DNA from: Nymphaea colorata
Taxonomy: Eukaryota; Streptophyta; Magnoliopsida; Nymphaeales; Nymphaeaceae
Assembly (NCBI RefSeq): GCF_008831285.2
Contig: NC_045144.1
Location: 62,001-126,000, forward strand
Reading direction: 5' to 3'
Length of the DNA stretch: 64,000 nt
The notes under the pieces were generated by a model that saw only the letters and a program-made list of their open reading frames with translations, made no database searches and was not told the DNA's origin. The position numbers and the translations under genes were made by a program. Positions 35,412-47,430 of this stretch are shown here, in pieces (position 1 is the stretch's first letter; each line of letters opens with the position of its first letter).

Positions 35412-36840
35412 AACCTGTTTCAAGTTTCAGTTTGAGTGAAAACTGAAATCCGGCTTCCCATAATGCCCATGCCCATGTGAGTAGAGCCAAATGTCCATCA
35501 ACTGGCATAGCGCTTCCACCCTAGTTGCACTAGTATAGCACATTGCTCTCAAATGATAACTTTGCTTAGATTATCTTGCAATCGAGTTATCATGTTCTAA
35601 GTGTAACATATATAGTTTTCCCGTACCTAACATATATGTTCAAGTATAATAATGTAATTGGTCTGCATGCCCTTCCGGCAGCCATTGCTTGTGATATCAA
35701 GTAGGTAATTTTTTGCTGGGAAACTGCCGAGGGAGCCCCTCGCTATATTGAAATGTCGAATAGGTAATTAAATAAATAATTTAATCAACTGTCTATGTCA
35801 CTAATTTCTAGACACCAGCTGACATTGTAACATTTTGTGAGGGGACTATGTTGTAAGAAGGGCAGTAGCGGAGCTAAGGGTGGGTCGGTGTGCACCATAT
35901 TTACCCATACCAGTTAGTCAAAAATTATATTGTGATAAAGCTGGGCTCAGTTCCAGTCACATCATAGTGCGCACATGGGCACTATCAAACTCAGGTCGGT
36001 GACTCAAGGGATGTTCAGTCAAAAAAATTGGGTACTGCCACTAAAGATGAGGTTGAGGTTACAAGTTGATGGGTTAGGGCGAGCTTATCCATGTAGTGAG
36101 AAATCAATTTTCTCAAAGATCATGGCAACTTTCCTGCTTGGTGGGCCATTACAGATCCTTTGATGGGATTTTCATATGATCCGATGAGGTTGACTGAAAA
36201 CTGGATTGGCCGGCTCATTCCTGAATATTGAACGGATTCAAATAAAAGTCAAGAAGAATGAGGAGAGAAGGGTGGTGGAGGAGGAGAAACTGAACTTTAG
36301 CCACCAGCATTGTCATGGGATGTCGCTTGTTCACTTCTTCAATCGATGCTGCTTGAGTTTTTGACACTGATGGTCAATGGCGAAGCTGCCAATTGGTAAC
36401 ATATTTATTACATGATTAAGAAAGAACTTAGTACAATCAATTGTCAGAAACTTCATTATTTTATCATCTATCTAGTTCCACCTCCAACCACGGTTAGTGG
36501 CAGCTAGAGTTAGGAATGTTGGACTTAGGGGCACTAATTTAAAGAATCTCATACCTATAGGGTCACTGGTGCATATAAAGAAGCAAGTAGTTGAAAGCTT
36601 ACATAAAAATGAAAATAAAGAAATTTGATAGGACCATTTGGGCAACTGCCTACACCAGCCCACGTATGACTCCACCAAAGGCTCTAGCCCCATTCTCAAT
36701 TTTTTGTACTTCCATTCCTTTCATGGTCCTGACAATCAAAATAGGGTTCGTATAAAATTTTAAAATAAAATTTGAATTCACACTGACAAATGCACAATTA
36801 AAATAAATAGCAACTTAAGTATATTACTTGCTTGATGATT
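35412..36840. repeat. Repeat block E, copy 2
   Basis: Collinear with 29314-29982 apart from the micro-inversion at its left edge and a 611-bp segment (36040-36650) absent from copy 1. That segment includes a partial R1 repeat at 36255-36395. Short open frames here have no family resemblance. Confidence 0.85.
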
Positions 36841-37599
36841 GAATGTAGTGCGGAACCTTCAACAATATATATTTATTTGGGTAATAGTGAAAATGAATCC
36901 AGACCATTCGTTTCTAATAAATGTTTATAACAATCGGAATCAGAACCGAAACCCAAAGCGAAACAACGTGCAGGCTGTCGGTAAGCTAAATCAGTATACT
37001 ATTTTTAAAAAAACAAGTGAAAAATAGAAAAGAAAAAATCTTGAAAGTATTTAAAGATAATTAAATAACAACACGGGGCAACAGCCACTGATAAAACAGG
37101 TTTGCCAAACAATTCAAATTGACTTAAATTAATTCAGGCCAACTTTTATAAACACTGTTCTCAAATGCATGACATTTTAGTGGACCTCTTGCTTGTGGAG
37201 AAAACCCTTCTTTGTTATGGGTGAGCGGGAGTGAGCTCATGGTATTGGAACTGACTACCTGATTCTCACCAAACTCATAACTCGACCAGTTATGCTACTC
37301 TTCTCGGAGTAACATGATCTCATTGTTTGAGCTTATGAAAAAGAGTACATATAAGACTATTGAAGCTTACAACTTTCTGGAGGTAAAGTCTTTTGTATAA
37401 CCTGTGGTGACACTTTTAAATTCTCTTAGGTGGAACTTGTTAAGAATAGTATTCTGCTTTTTTATTCAAGAAACGTAACTGCATTTCAATTAACAAAAAA
37501 TTAATCTTCTAATGAATTAAATGCTGAGCAGGTACTATATGTTCCGAATTTTAGCAACACATGCACTCGTTTAATATTCTTCAGTGATCCCAAAATTTG
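36841..37599. other. Intergenic, no gene seen
   Basis: Unique AT-rich DNA. No conserved frame, motif or repeat is recognised on either strand. Confidence 0.45.
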
Positions 37600-38856
37600 T
37601 TGAGTCTGTTGTTCCCCACATTTATGTAATCTAGTGTGAGTGTATAGAAAGTGCCTTGAGCTGCATTTGCTTCCATTGGCACCTGTTGAACCTCTTGGGT
37701 TCCAAAGAACTCTACCTCCTCACAGAATTTGATCTACACAATGACATCTCAGGTTATGTTATGTGGAAGACTGAAGTGGCTTTAATGTTGACTTCATTTG
37801 GTAGGTAAAGTTGTAGTAAAGAACACACAATGTCCATTTGAGGTTTCTGCCAATATCGATGATGACCCAGTAAGATTGGACTTTTAGTGATCTACTAATG
37901 TAAAGCTGCATGAGGAACTCTCTATATATAGATGTATCAATGTCTTCTTTTTATAGCACATGAAGGTGCTGCTTCGATAAGTCGAAACAACTGCCTACCA
38001 GCCTATTCTCTCATAGATTTAAGTATATAGGTTGTATGGTGGGATTTGAGAAGAAATAGTTGGACATATGGCCAACTTTCTTTCCTAAAATTTTTGTCTT
38101 GTCATACAGGTGGAAGTTTTCCAAAACATTTCAACCATGTTTGATTGCAGGATGTGAACGCGTGTCGGCAGTTTCACCTGTTTAGCAGACCCCAACACAT
38201 TTCACAAGTTAACCAGATAGTCCTCCTGAACTCAATTAAACATGAAAACAAAGAGAATAATTGTAGCAATTGAATCTTCAAAGGACCCTTAGATAGCTGG
38301 ACACAAGTTTCAATCAATTTTTGTTACTATTCACAGTATAGAGTTGCCAGATCAACTCCTTTCTAAACTTTTTATGACACAAGTTTGCATTTCTTTCCTA
38401 CTTTTCATGGATCGAGTTCCGCCGTGATAACCCAGACGAACGTTTCTAGGATCAATGGGCTTTAGTTCTAAACTTCTAAGTTACCGGGGCATTTCCTTGA
38501 AATATGGAATTTGCCAGATATTTCTAGATTTTAGCGGTCAGGCACTGGAATTAGTTCATCTGGTCAGGCTTCATGAGAAGACACGTGGATGGTCGTGTTG
38601 TTGGTGTTGGCATAACCTGAAGCCAATCGGGAGCACAACTTGAAGCATAGAGCTGCCCTGCTCAGTGCGTCGAACTGGAGTGGATGAAGGATCATAGAGA
38701 TGAGAGAGAGGCAATTTTGGGTGAATGAGGTCTATCGAGAATCCTGGAGTTTTGGTTAACATTGACAGTGTTAGTGAAGTTGTTGGTAGGAAAGTTTGAT
38801 AGTGCAACTGGGAGAAGTTATAGGAGGATCATGAAGGAGGAGAGGAAGGTGGCTAT
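37600..38856 (-). pseudogene. CDR1-like aspartic protease pseudogene (copy 2, heavily decayed)
   Basis: Aligns piecewise with the protease at 21738-23136 on the same strand. 38856-38825 matches its start, but the initiator reads ATA (ATAGCC for ATGGCA) and a TAA follows within a dozen codons. 38765-38640 keeps GFSIDLIHPKLPLSHLYD. 37922-37830 keeps EFLMQLYIS and an active site reading DIGR instead of DTGS. 37745-37600 keeps the FFGTQEVQQVPME and INVGNNRLN region. About 640 bp of unrelated sequence (37925-38565) sits inside the gene near the EFLM motif. The C-terminal third with the second catalytic aspartate is absent. Confidence 0.82.
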
Positions 38857-38899
38857 GGCAGCTGTTAATAATAGTAGATCTACAAAGAAAAACTCCTTG

Positions 38900-38907
38900 T
38901 ATTTATA
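38900..38907 (-). promoter_or_regulatory. TATA box of the second CDR1-like pseudogene
   Basis: TATAAATA on the minus strand, 44 bp upstream of the former start at 38856, the same spacing as at the first paralogue (23180-23187). It is all that can be recognised of the promoter. Confidence 0.5.
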
Positions 38908-39462
38908 AAGGAGATCATGAGGTAGGTTGTGACTAAGGGTGTGGATTTAAATACAAATGGTGGGGAAAAGAAGCACATTGTCAAAGTGAGTAGCGTGTGG
39001 ATTGTTCCACAAGTAACAGTTCTTGGTCAAGGAGAAGATGTGGTTATCACGTGAAGGAGCAGAGAAAGGGAACAACATGAACCCTACGTTAGAGTTAGGA
39101 AAATGTTTGTGAACATCACTTTATCGTGGGTGGTGAAGGCTCTCGCCCATCCTTAGAGATGATGGATCATGAAAAGTCACCTATTGATCAAGGATTCCAG
39201 TCAGTTCTATCAGCACGATGATTTTAGGTGTCGGTGGTTAAGAGCACTGGTGTTGTGGACCAAAATGAGTGGGAGGAGGCATTTGGATTACCAGACCTTG
39301 CAGTGTGTGAAATTGAGGGGAAGCAATTGGTCAGACCTTTCTGATGGACTGCTATTGCAATTCTATTAGGCGGTAGCTCAAGATTTCATTTGGATTGGGA
39401 GGAAGTTTTTCACAATTTGTATCACGTGAAAACAATTTTCACTCCTTTCAAAATGACTCTTT

Positions 39463-39732
39463 TTGATCAAGGCTTCCTCAAAGGAATATTTAGAGGAAGT
39501 TATGCAACCAAAAAAATGGCGTATTCCTGATAGGTTTTTGGTCTTTAGCAAGTGGAAGTCAGGAATGCCACATCGACTTCAAGCTGTCACGAGAACCCCT
39601 CTAGGGATTTGTCTACCGAAGTTGCCTCTTTATATGTGGAACTGCAAGGTGTTAGCTGGTGTCGTTAAGGTTCTGGGTAGTTTTTTTGTAGATGCTGATG
39701 GCTTCACTTATGGGTTCGATTTGTATACTTGA
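39463..39732 (+). pseudogene. LINE ORF1 remnant (DUF4283-like)
   Basis: The 89-codon open stretch carries the hallmark of plant LINE ORF1 proteins: RIPDRFLVFSKWKSGM followed by ICLPKLPLYMWNCKVL and a glycine-rich VLGSFF. This is the DUF4283 pattern, in which an LP-x-LP-x-x-W core follows a tryptophan strand. Related but broken coding continues to about 39950. The protein would have coated LINE RNA. It is incomplete and non-functional. Confidence 0.75.
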
Positions 39733-40454
39733 TGGTGATAAAGTTATTGAATAAATGGTGGAAGATGAAACAAAAATTTGTTTCGGTACCTTATGTGGGG
39801 TTTCATTACATCCCACAGGGGATCATCTCACTCGTATGAGGGAGGGAAAAGTGAATACTATACCCTCAAATGGATGGACTCAGGTCATTATTGCTAATAG
39901 AAGGTGGAATCTAGGCCCTAAGCAATGCAAGCTATCTAATATTAAATGAAATCAATTTGTCCCTCTTGAAAAAGATGTACTTCCTATTGAACACCTATGA
40001 TCTACAGGTCACGAGTCTCAAGGGATTATCTCATATGAAATGGTGATGGAATCATCTTCATTGAAGGTTAACCATGGTAAAACTATTGCTGAGTCCAGCC
40101 ATGAGACCAAGAAGAAAGCCACAGAAGTTGAGGAGGAATTTTTTCCTGGATTTGGCTCTTTGAACTCCACTAGGACTGTACTAATGGCCTGAAAACAAAA
40201 AGATAAAAGGTCTTCCTCTCCTATGAATATTAGTTTGAACAAAAAAGAGCTCTCCATTCCAAAGAAGTTAACAATTTTAAGAAGAAGGGTTGTGGGACAA
40301 CATTTTTTAAGGCTATATAAAGTTCTGTCCTCAAAGAAAGGAAGTTGGCGCAACATGATCCATTCATGGATATCCAAGGAGTAGAGGATTTCCATAACAA
40401 AGAGAATGTTCTCCTGTAGGAAAAGGATCGTAAGACGAGTTGCCAATTGCCATC

Positions 40455-41880
40455 AAATGAAGTTTATAGTTGGATTGTTAGAGGCCTTGCTACTCTAACA
40501 ACGTAGAAAGATTTTGGCAATTGGGTGATATCTCATCAACTTGGGATCATTTTCATGTTTTGATATCATGTTGAATGCAGACAACTTCAAATCCTTTTGC
40601 AATCACTTCGAGGACTTTTTTTTTTAATCTAATATTGATACGAATCTTAATGGGGCCATAATTGTGTATGGTTAGAGACATGCTGATTTTAGATTGACTA
40701 GTTGCAAATTTAATAAATTTTGGATGGATTGTTTGTTTATTCATAAAGCTTTCAATCTCAACTTTGATACAATAGGTGCGTATCTTCACCCTCACTTTAG
40801 AATTCGCAAAGACCAATTGGTTATGTTAAATATCATAATTGCCAATAAACAAATGTTAGTATTATAATAAAAGATTTTAATTCAGCTTATAAGGAGTCTG
40901 AAAAATGGCCCTGCCCCTGCTAGCCAAGCTTGTTTAGCATTCAATGGATTCATTCAAGATGTTGGACTAAGAGAGATTGTGGACAGAAACAGAGCATTCA
41001 TTTGAACCAATCTCTGCGCCCCGACAGCACTGGTTCAAAGCAAATTAGATAGATTTTTGGGCAAGTTGAAAATTGTGGGCAGCTTTTGGTAGAACCAAGA
41101 AGTTCTTTAGACCACTCAGCACTTCTCTTTTACATGTAAATTAAATATCTTTAAAACCGCACGCAAGAGAAGATGAAGATTTAAATAGTTCCTTTATTGA
41201 GAGTGTCAACCTAGTTGTAAGGTCATTATTACAAGGGCATGGAGAGTGGAGTGTAGAGGATGTGCAATGCTTAAACTTCTCACAAAACAGAATAGAGTAC
41301 GACCATGCCTAAGTAATTGGAGTAAGTATAGAACCAAGAAAGTTGTATCAGAATTAACGTACTTCAAAAGGATTTTATTGAAATTTATAAGAGGCAAGAT
41401 ATTGACTCTCATAACTGGTCCACTTCTGAAAATCATATTAGATGTTTTCTTGCGGATGCTCTTTGAGATGAAGAAATGTACTAGAAAAAGAAAGTAAGGG
41501 TATCATGGCTAAAACAAAGGGATAATAACAGCAAATGTTTTCATGCTATTTTCAAGAAAGGTCAGAAAAAAAAAAGACTCTTGCACATGAAGACAGATGA
41601 TGGGGAGTTTTATGAGGAGGATCCAATTCTTTCCGCATGTACTTCTCATTTTTAAAGATTTTTTACCCGTGACAACTCAACAAGAATGGTTGTGGATCAG
41701 CTTGCAGTTGGTCACTGCGTATTTATAAAAGAAAACTTAACGTTGTTAAGTCCCATTTCAGATGAGGAAGTGCAATAGCTGTTATGGGTGCCAACTCCAA
41801 TAGCGCACCAGGTCTGAATGGCTTTCTGAAATCGTCCCTTCAAAAAAGTCAGGACACGTTAAGGGCTAATATCACAGTTG
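40455..41880 (+). pseudogene. LINE ORF2 remnant (endonuclease and start of reverse transcriptase)
   Basis: Traces in the order expected for an L1-type ORF2. A WIVRGLATL start (usually WNIRGLG) lies near 40470. DFNSAY (the GDFN motif with G changed) is near 40875. Near 40950-41060 come FIQDVGLREIVD, a FTW-like FIWTNLCAP (split by a stop) and SKLDRFL. Near 41790-41830, NSAPGLNGF stands where intact elements have NSAPGPDGF at the start of the reverse transcriptase. Frame changes and stops are frequent. Confidence 0.72.
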
Positions 41881-42639
41881 CCACTAGAGATTTTTTTTTT
41901 TAGAAAGGAAATCTGGTTAAGAAACTAGACAGAGGTGGTTAAGCTAGCTGAGATTGCTAAGAGGGAAGTTTGAAACTCATGCTGTGAGGCATTCTATAAA
42001 CAAGAACGAGGACAATATGTAAAACAGGCGATAAACATCTAGCTGCAAACCATAATTTTCAGTCATTTTTGGCATTGTAAGAGTAAAGATGAGTGAGGCT
42101 GGAAGTGGTCACTACATGTGTTGCAAATGTTTATAAAGTGGCTGGTTTATTATGCTTTAATGCCTCCCCAATGAGGAAAACCAGGTTGGTGGTACAAAGG
42201 TTTCTCTTCTCAAACATGATCAGAATTATGGACTCTGTTCATGTAGAGAGGATTCCTAAAGACTGTCATGTTACTCTAATCACAAACTGTCATGCTCTTA
42301 GTTATCGTGTCAAGGAACTAAGAGAGTGACTCTGGTTCATTGGTAGGCTCAACAGTGAGAAGTTATTCCGTGGTTAAAGATCACTTCTCTTTGGAGGCTA
42401 TCTCCTTTGGAAACTCCTTTGTCATTGACAAAGTCAAAAAAACAAAAAACAAAGGAAAAGCCAACATTAATGATACTGAAGGTCATAGATTCAGGTCAGA
42501 CAAATCCTGAAAAGTGCTGACCCTGACCATGGAAAGTTTGCTGAGTGAGCAAGAAAGTGTTGAGGCTTAGTTAGAGGCCAGTTCTTAATTGTGTTTTTTC
42601 TGTTGATTTTTTTTTCTTTATATTATTTTTCATCATTAA

Positions 42640-45420
42640 TGGAAGGATAAACCCAGCCCGATTGCATCAGAACGGTTCCTCGTCAAGGAAAGTATAGCAT
42701 TTCGGGCCCCCATTGAAGGGACAAGAGGCCGGTTGAAGTGTCAGCAAGACTTAGGGAAATACTAGTAGAAAGCGGCTAGTATCACTGGTGGAGAAGACTA
42801 GTCGAGAGGCTGGCCTAGTACCCTCGGGCAAGAAGACCACCTAGTAGCTGGCTAGCGCTCGAGCATCGACTCCGGCTGCAAGAGACAAGGTAGGCACCGA
42901 AGCATCTCCCGGTCCCTCTCCTCTCGAGCAAAAAATCAAGCCTTGAGGAATTCGTCCCTAGTAAGCTTTTGGAACTCTCCCAAAACCAGAGGAAACATTG
43001 CTTGAAAGGAAGAACTACGTGCGGCTTGTGAGGACTATTTTCACGGTGAGAAACTGAGAAGGTTTGCCGGAATCCATTGGTAGAAGGCCAATCGGATTTC
43101 TGTGAATTCATCGGTAGATCTCCTTGGAAAACCTGTCCACGACAGCAGCAAATCCTCTCGCATAGAATCGTGAGGTTGCTGTCGACAGAGGAGAGCAATT
43201 TTCCACAGCCGATGCTAAAATCAAGCAATGTCGTACGCTCGGCTTGGCTGAGGCAAATCAGTGATTGGGCGGAAGGTTCAGACGAAATCTGAAGCAACCA
43301 AGGGCAAAATTCTCTCTCTCTCGTAGGTTCAGATAGGATTGCCCTGGTCTTGGTGGAATCCAGTCCAAGTTTTGGCCAAAAAGCTATGGACGGCTGAGTT
43401 CCATTACCGGCCGGAATTCCCAAGTCGGACGGTAGTTCTAGTGGCCGCTGCTCACTTCCGGCAACCATCGAGCGGCTATCGCAATTCCCCTTGCTCATCC
43501 CCAAATTACCCTTGGAAACATTTACAATTAATTGATTGATGTCTAAGTCAAGGAGGGCAAATCAGACCCGGTGGTGATTTAACGAGCGGAAAAGGAGGAC
43601 CCAACTCGTTGGCGCTCGTTCCTCTTCTTCCCCTTCGGCTTCCCTTCATCAATACAAGTGTTACATAAGGCTTCTCACTCAAGTGAAGCTGTCCACTTAG
43701 CCACACATAGAGGTAAGTTAATTCCCTAACGCCAAGTGTCCTCTTCATCATTACACCCCAGCCACAACGCTTCGTCCCCTTCACTCACACCCTTCACCTC
43801 CTTTACCCGTTAGCCCCTTCACCTCCCTATAACCGTTCCTAAACCCATACAAACTCAAAAGTCACCTTCTTCTCAGCTGGCCACTTAGCTCTTCTCATCA
43901 TTAACCCTCTTGAAGCCTCCCCACCGTGAGTCGTAACTCACCTCATTTCCCACCACTCCATGCCATAATTGAGGAATTAAAGGTACGTATTCACCTCTTT
44001 TAGCTAGGAAGCCTCTTCGCACACCCTTAGCCCTTTACATAATGTAACTGACACATTCCACTTAACTGTAGCCTTAACTTCTCTTATCCTCACGCCATAA
44101 CCTCCTCTACCTCGTCATTAATCCCCACTTCTCATCATTAGTCAGCCTACCCTCTTGCATGTCTCTTGGCTTTAACCCCTAGCATAACCGACCCCCATCA
44201 TTAGTATCCATCACTCGTAAGCTAAACTCTCCACTTTCTATCGCATGACCCTTAGCCTATCCCTAAACCATAACCTACTAGTCCATCACTAGCCCAGTCG
44301 TTGCCTTAACCCCACTTCACTTGGCTCTACTCAAGCCAACCCACTACCGAACCACCTAGGCTACAGTGACTTACCTACGTTGACCTAGTCCATTCGAGCT
44401 CAAATCTCTACTGAGCTCACCTAACCAAACCTAGCGTACCTAAACCCTCACTGGGCTCACCTCCTTGTTCCGAGCTCGGCCTTACTCCTTGGAGTCCATT
44501 AGATAGGTTCATCTCGAAGGTTGTTCGTGTTCAGATTAGAGTTATCAGCCCAGCAGATGACAACTTCACACGGCCTTATTGCTGCAACTCGTAGCCTTCA
44601 GCGGCCGATCAACCTCACCGGTGCCAAGGGGACCTCGGCCAGGCAGGCCGAGCCCCTGCCTCCTACCGGGCACTCTTCTTGCACGTTGCTCTAACACTCA
44701 GCCGACCGAGGCCAGCAGCAGCTCCCTTCCTCTAGGCATCGTAGCCGACAGCATCCCTCGCTGCCACCTTCATTGCCGAGACTCTCTCGACCAGCTCATA
44801 CGAGACTACAAGGGGTCCTCGGCCAGGCGGGCCGAGCCATCTCGTTACCACCTTGCTGAGATATCCGAGAGTGGCTTTGCCACTGGTTTTCTCTCGGATC
44901 ATTTGCTGATCAAGCCGATCTCCCGTCGGCTATGTAACTTCTAAACATCCTATAGAACGTGGGATTATGGGTGCACTTTATTTCCAAATCAGGCTTAGCC
45001 AATTGCGACCGTCGGCAGTCCCTCCAAGGCACCTTGCCAAGGACACGACTGCGGGTAGCTAGACCACCAAAGGGAAAGGGCATGGTTTGGCCATTCTTAG
45101 GGATTGTATGAATGGTTTGTATGTGATTGCTGAGTGAGCTGTGAGAAAATACTTTTTATCGCTCGCGATTGTACAAGCCTTGATCCCCTTAGCGTCGTAG
45201 TAGGAATTAAGCCTTGGGTCTGGGAAAACGCACTTGTATCTTTACCCAGGGAACTATTAAGTCGGGGTTGCTGTCCGGCTGGATCAACTTTTGTAATTAA
45301 CTTGTCCAAGTTTTGGACTTACGGCTCCCTCGAGTGATCTTGGGAAGTGGATCGACACCGGGTCAGCAGATTTTACCGACGCCGGGTCTAGGGTCCCCAC
45401 CATTTTCAGATTTGTTTTTG
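42640..45420. other. GC-richer unclassified block, possibly LTR-element derived
   Basis: Base composition changes sharply from the AT-rich flanks. 43550-44560 is rich in C and T and poor in G on the plus strand. 44570-45400 is GC-rich, with paired hairpins at 44634-44652 and 44818-44836. Long open frames (229 codons on minus at 42815-43504; 121 codons on plus at 44579-44944) resemble no protein I know. No terminal repeats could be paired by eye. The composition and the ending 'cgccgggtctagggtcccca' suggest an LTR or leader of a large retroelement, but this is only an inference. Confidence 0.35.
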
Positions 45421-46117
45421 TTTTTTTATGTTCTTATCTAGCTGTATAGGTAAGGCCCAAAATCATGAACTAGAAGGTGTTTTGATCCTAACATTTTGGG
45501 TTTTCCTGAACTTGGTCGCCTGCCAAGCCTGTTGTGGTTGGCGAACCATGAGCCTCTGATGCCATTAACCATTCAACGACAACTTTTCTAGAAAAACCAA
45601 AGTACTTAATAGTTAATACAACAGGAGTTTGCTGTAGTGTTGGTTAAAGGCATCCGTAGGAATGTGTTGTTGACGTACTGAACACGAAATAATGCCTTTT
45701 CTTTTCATGTTTGTTGTGGTTTAAAGCATATGGAAGATATGACTCAGGGTCTTTGTCATGAACATGTGTGTGTGTGTTTCTCTCTCATAGCCAAGTAGAA
45801 AGACACGTTCACATGCACCAAAGTACCGAAAAACATGTATTTGTTGATGTGGATCTTGTGCTTGAATTCTTATGGCATTTCTAAAATATCACAATGCAGG
45901 TGGAATATGGCTGATTGGTGTATTAGTGCAGCCTAGAAGGCTAAAACTGTGGCTTATGGGACCACTGTTCAAAAGTGCATATGTAGTGTTTTTATTTTCA
46001 GAGCTAACATGTCAATTCATACAGTTAAAAGCATGCTTTCTTTTTGTGCTCGTAGCTAAATCTTAGTTATGAGATCTAATTGCAGGACTTGCCTTTGGTT
46101 GCTCAATTTTATTGCAG

Positions 46118-46268
46118 GTGGGACATTTGCATTCTACTCATGGATATGCAAGCATGTAAAGCTCTGTCTTCTTCCAAACCAATTGTCATATGATGCTTGT
46201 ATCAAGTTCAACTGAAGGTGGCACCTCCACAGCTTGGGTTGTCAATAACGATTAAAGAAAGGAAGTAT
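46118..46268 (+). pseudogene. KUP/HAK potassium transporter exon fragment (copy 1)
   Basis: KT/HAK/KUP proteins are plant plasma-membrane or tonoplast potassium transporters. This 151-nt exon has a canonical acceptor (tttattgCAG) and donor (GTAAGC). It encodes GGTFAFYSWICKHVKLCLLPN, matching the family's diagnostic [21 protein letters not shown] segment closely. After a missing base it continues LKVAPPQLGLSITIKER, like the family's LKVPSPELERSLKIKER. The single-base loss places a TGA directly after KFN. No flanking transporter exons are recognisable nearby, so this is a lone captured or left-over exon. Confidence 0.8.
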
Positions 46269-46722
46269 GTAAGCTTCCTTGTCACTGAAAAAGGATGTTC
46301 TCGTGTTTCTTCTTGTTGGTAACATTAGTGTCCACTGTCTTTTGATGTCATTCATTGTTGAATTTCTCCCAACTAGTTTTCATATAGGTTTTTAATGTCA
46401 TTATGTTACTATGTTTTAATTTTACTTTGTTTTTGACTTTTTTTTTATGGAACAGGTGATTGCTTTAGAGATTACCACAATTATGATGTGCCTATAAATT
46501 ATTTTTTCCTCCAAAATATTTCACACATTTGATGTAGAAGGTTTGCAGTCATATGGGTTCAAGCTGGACTTTAGGCAAGTTCTTGTATGAAAACCTGTAT
46601 TATAACATTCTCTTTTTCCTTGTACACGTGAAAATCTAATTATGAAGGAAAAGGAAGAAATTGAAGAAACATGACAAAGTGACTTAAAGTAGAAGAGACC
46701 ATATGGAATGCACAAATGATAT

Positions 46723-47034
46723 GTGCCTCATAGAGGGAGTTACTTATGCAAGCTTTTTGTCCATGCAGTTGATTGCCATTTCTCTTTTCTTAGCTGCAAA
46801 GTCTTTGCAGAAGGGACTCATCTCCTTGTGCAGTTATTGCATCCGGAAACACCATGGAGGACGCTCTGCAATCCACCTTTGGCACTAATGCTTTTCAAAG
46901 TTGCGATTGAAATGCAAAATTGCAATATGGCTTTGCACAAAGTATTCCCAAAGCGGGCCTTTCTGGTCCTGAATTCTTGTAGCATTTGCATGAGCTTCTT
47001 GGCTGTGCTTGGCTGTGACGCGCAGTTACTGTGA
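46723..47034 (+). other. Open frame kept in both segmental copies, identity unknown
   Basis: 103 codons with a counterpart at 57265-57576 differing at only two amino acids (KLF/KFF and NSC/NSG). A second overlapping frame (46703-46888) is also open in both. Because the two copies are nearly identical as DNA, the open frame is weak evidence of coding. Cysteine- and leucine-rich with no known domain. Confidence 0.2.
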
Positions 47035-47301
47035 GAGTCTCCCCGTCCCTCCTTTGTGCTTCCATGTTATGGTGAGAATGGACCTGAGCTATTTTGGTAT
47101 ATGGGCGAAGATCTCATCATTTCACATTTGACCAAGTTTTTTTAACCTGCAGTTTTTCATTTCATATCTGTTTTTCTTGTAAGATCATGCTTTAGGCACA
47201 CGTGAATTTTTTTTCTTCATATACGTAGGACAGCATGGTTATGGAGAACATTCACATAACATATGTTTGTATGCCGCTGATTGATTTATCCCTTTTTACA
47301 G

Positions 47302-47430
47302 GCTGTCCTGGGGGATATACTTGAAAACTTTTTACGAGATGATGTTCATAAGAAATCAAATGGTAGGATAAGTGGTAACCATCGTTCACCTGTTTTTGTT
47401 TCAGAACAACTTGATCCATCTTTTTTCATG
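47302..47430 (+). pseudogene. Isolated exon of an unidentified gene
   Basis: A 129-nt (43-codon) stop-free segment with a strong acceptor (ctttttaCAG) and donor (ATG/GTATGT). It encodes AVLGDILENFLRDDVHKK, then a basic linker and PVFVSEQLDPSFFM. It lies in the part of the segmental duplication missing from copy 2. I do not recognise the protein, and no neighbouring exon in phase was found. It could be from a real gene now fragmented. Confidence 0.4.

Larger units (their letters stand above)
39100..42560 (+). mobile_element. Decayed L1-type LINE retrotransposon
   Basis: A plus-strand LINE with ORF1 at about 39160-39950 and ORF2 traces at about 40455-41880. Both are full of stops and frameshifts. 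The reverse transcriptase is represented only by a short part. The segment 41900-42560 is not clearly recognisable. No poly(A) tail or target duplication is certain. The borders are approximate. Confidence 0.75.

Noticed and set aside
42815-43504. 229-codon minus-strand frame in the GC-rich block
   Set aside because: Long frames are expected by chance at this composition. Cysteine/serine-rich sequence without a recognisable domain, and no second copy to test conservation.
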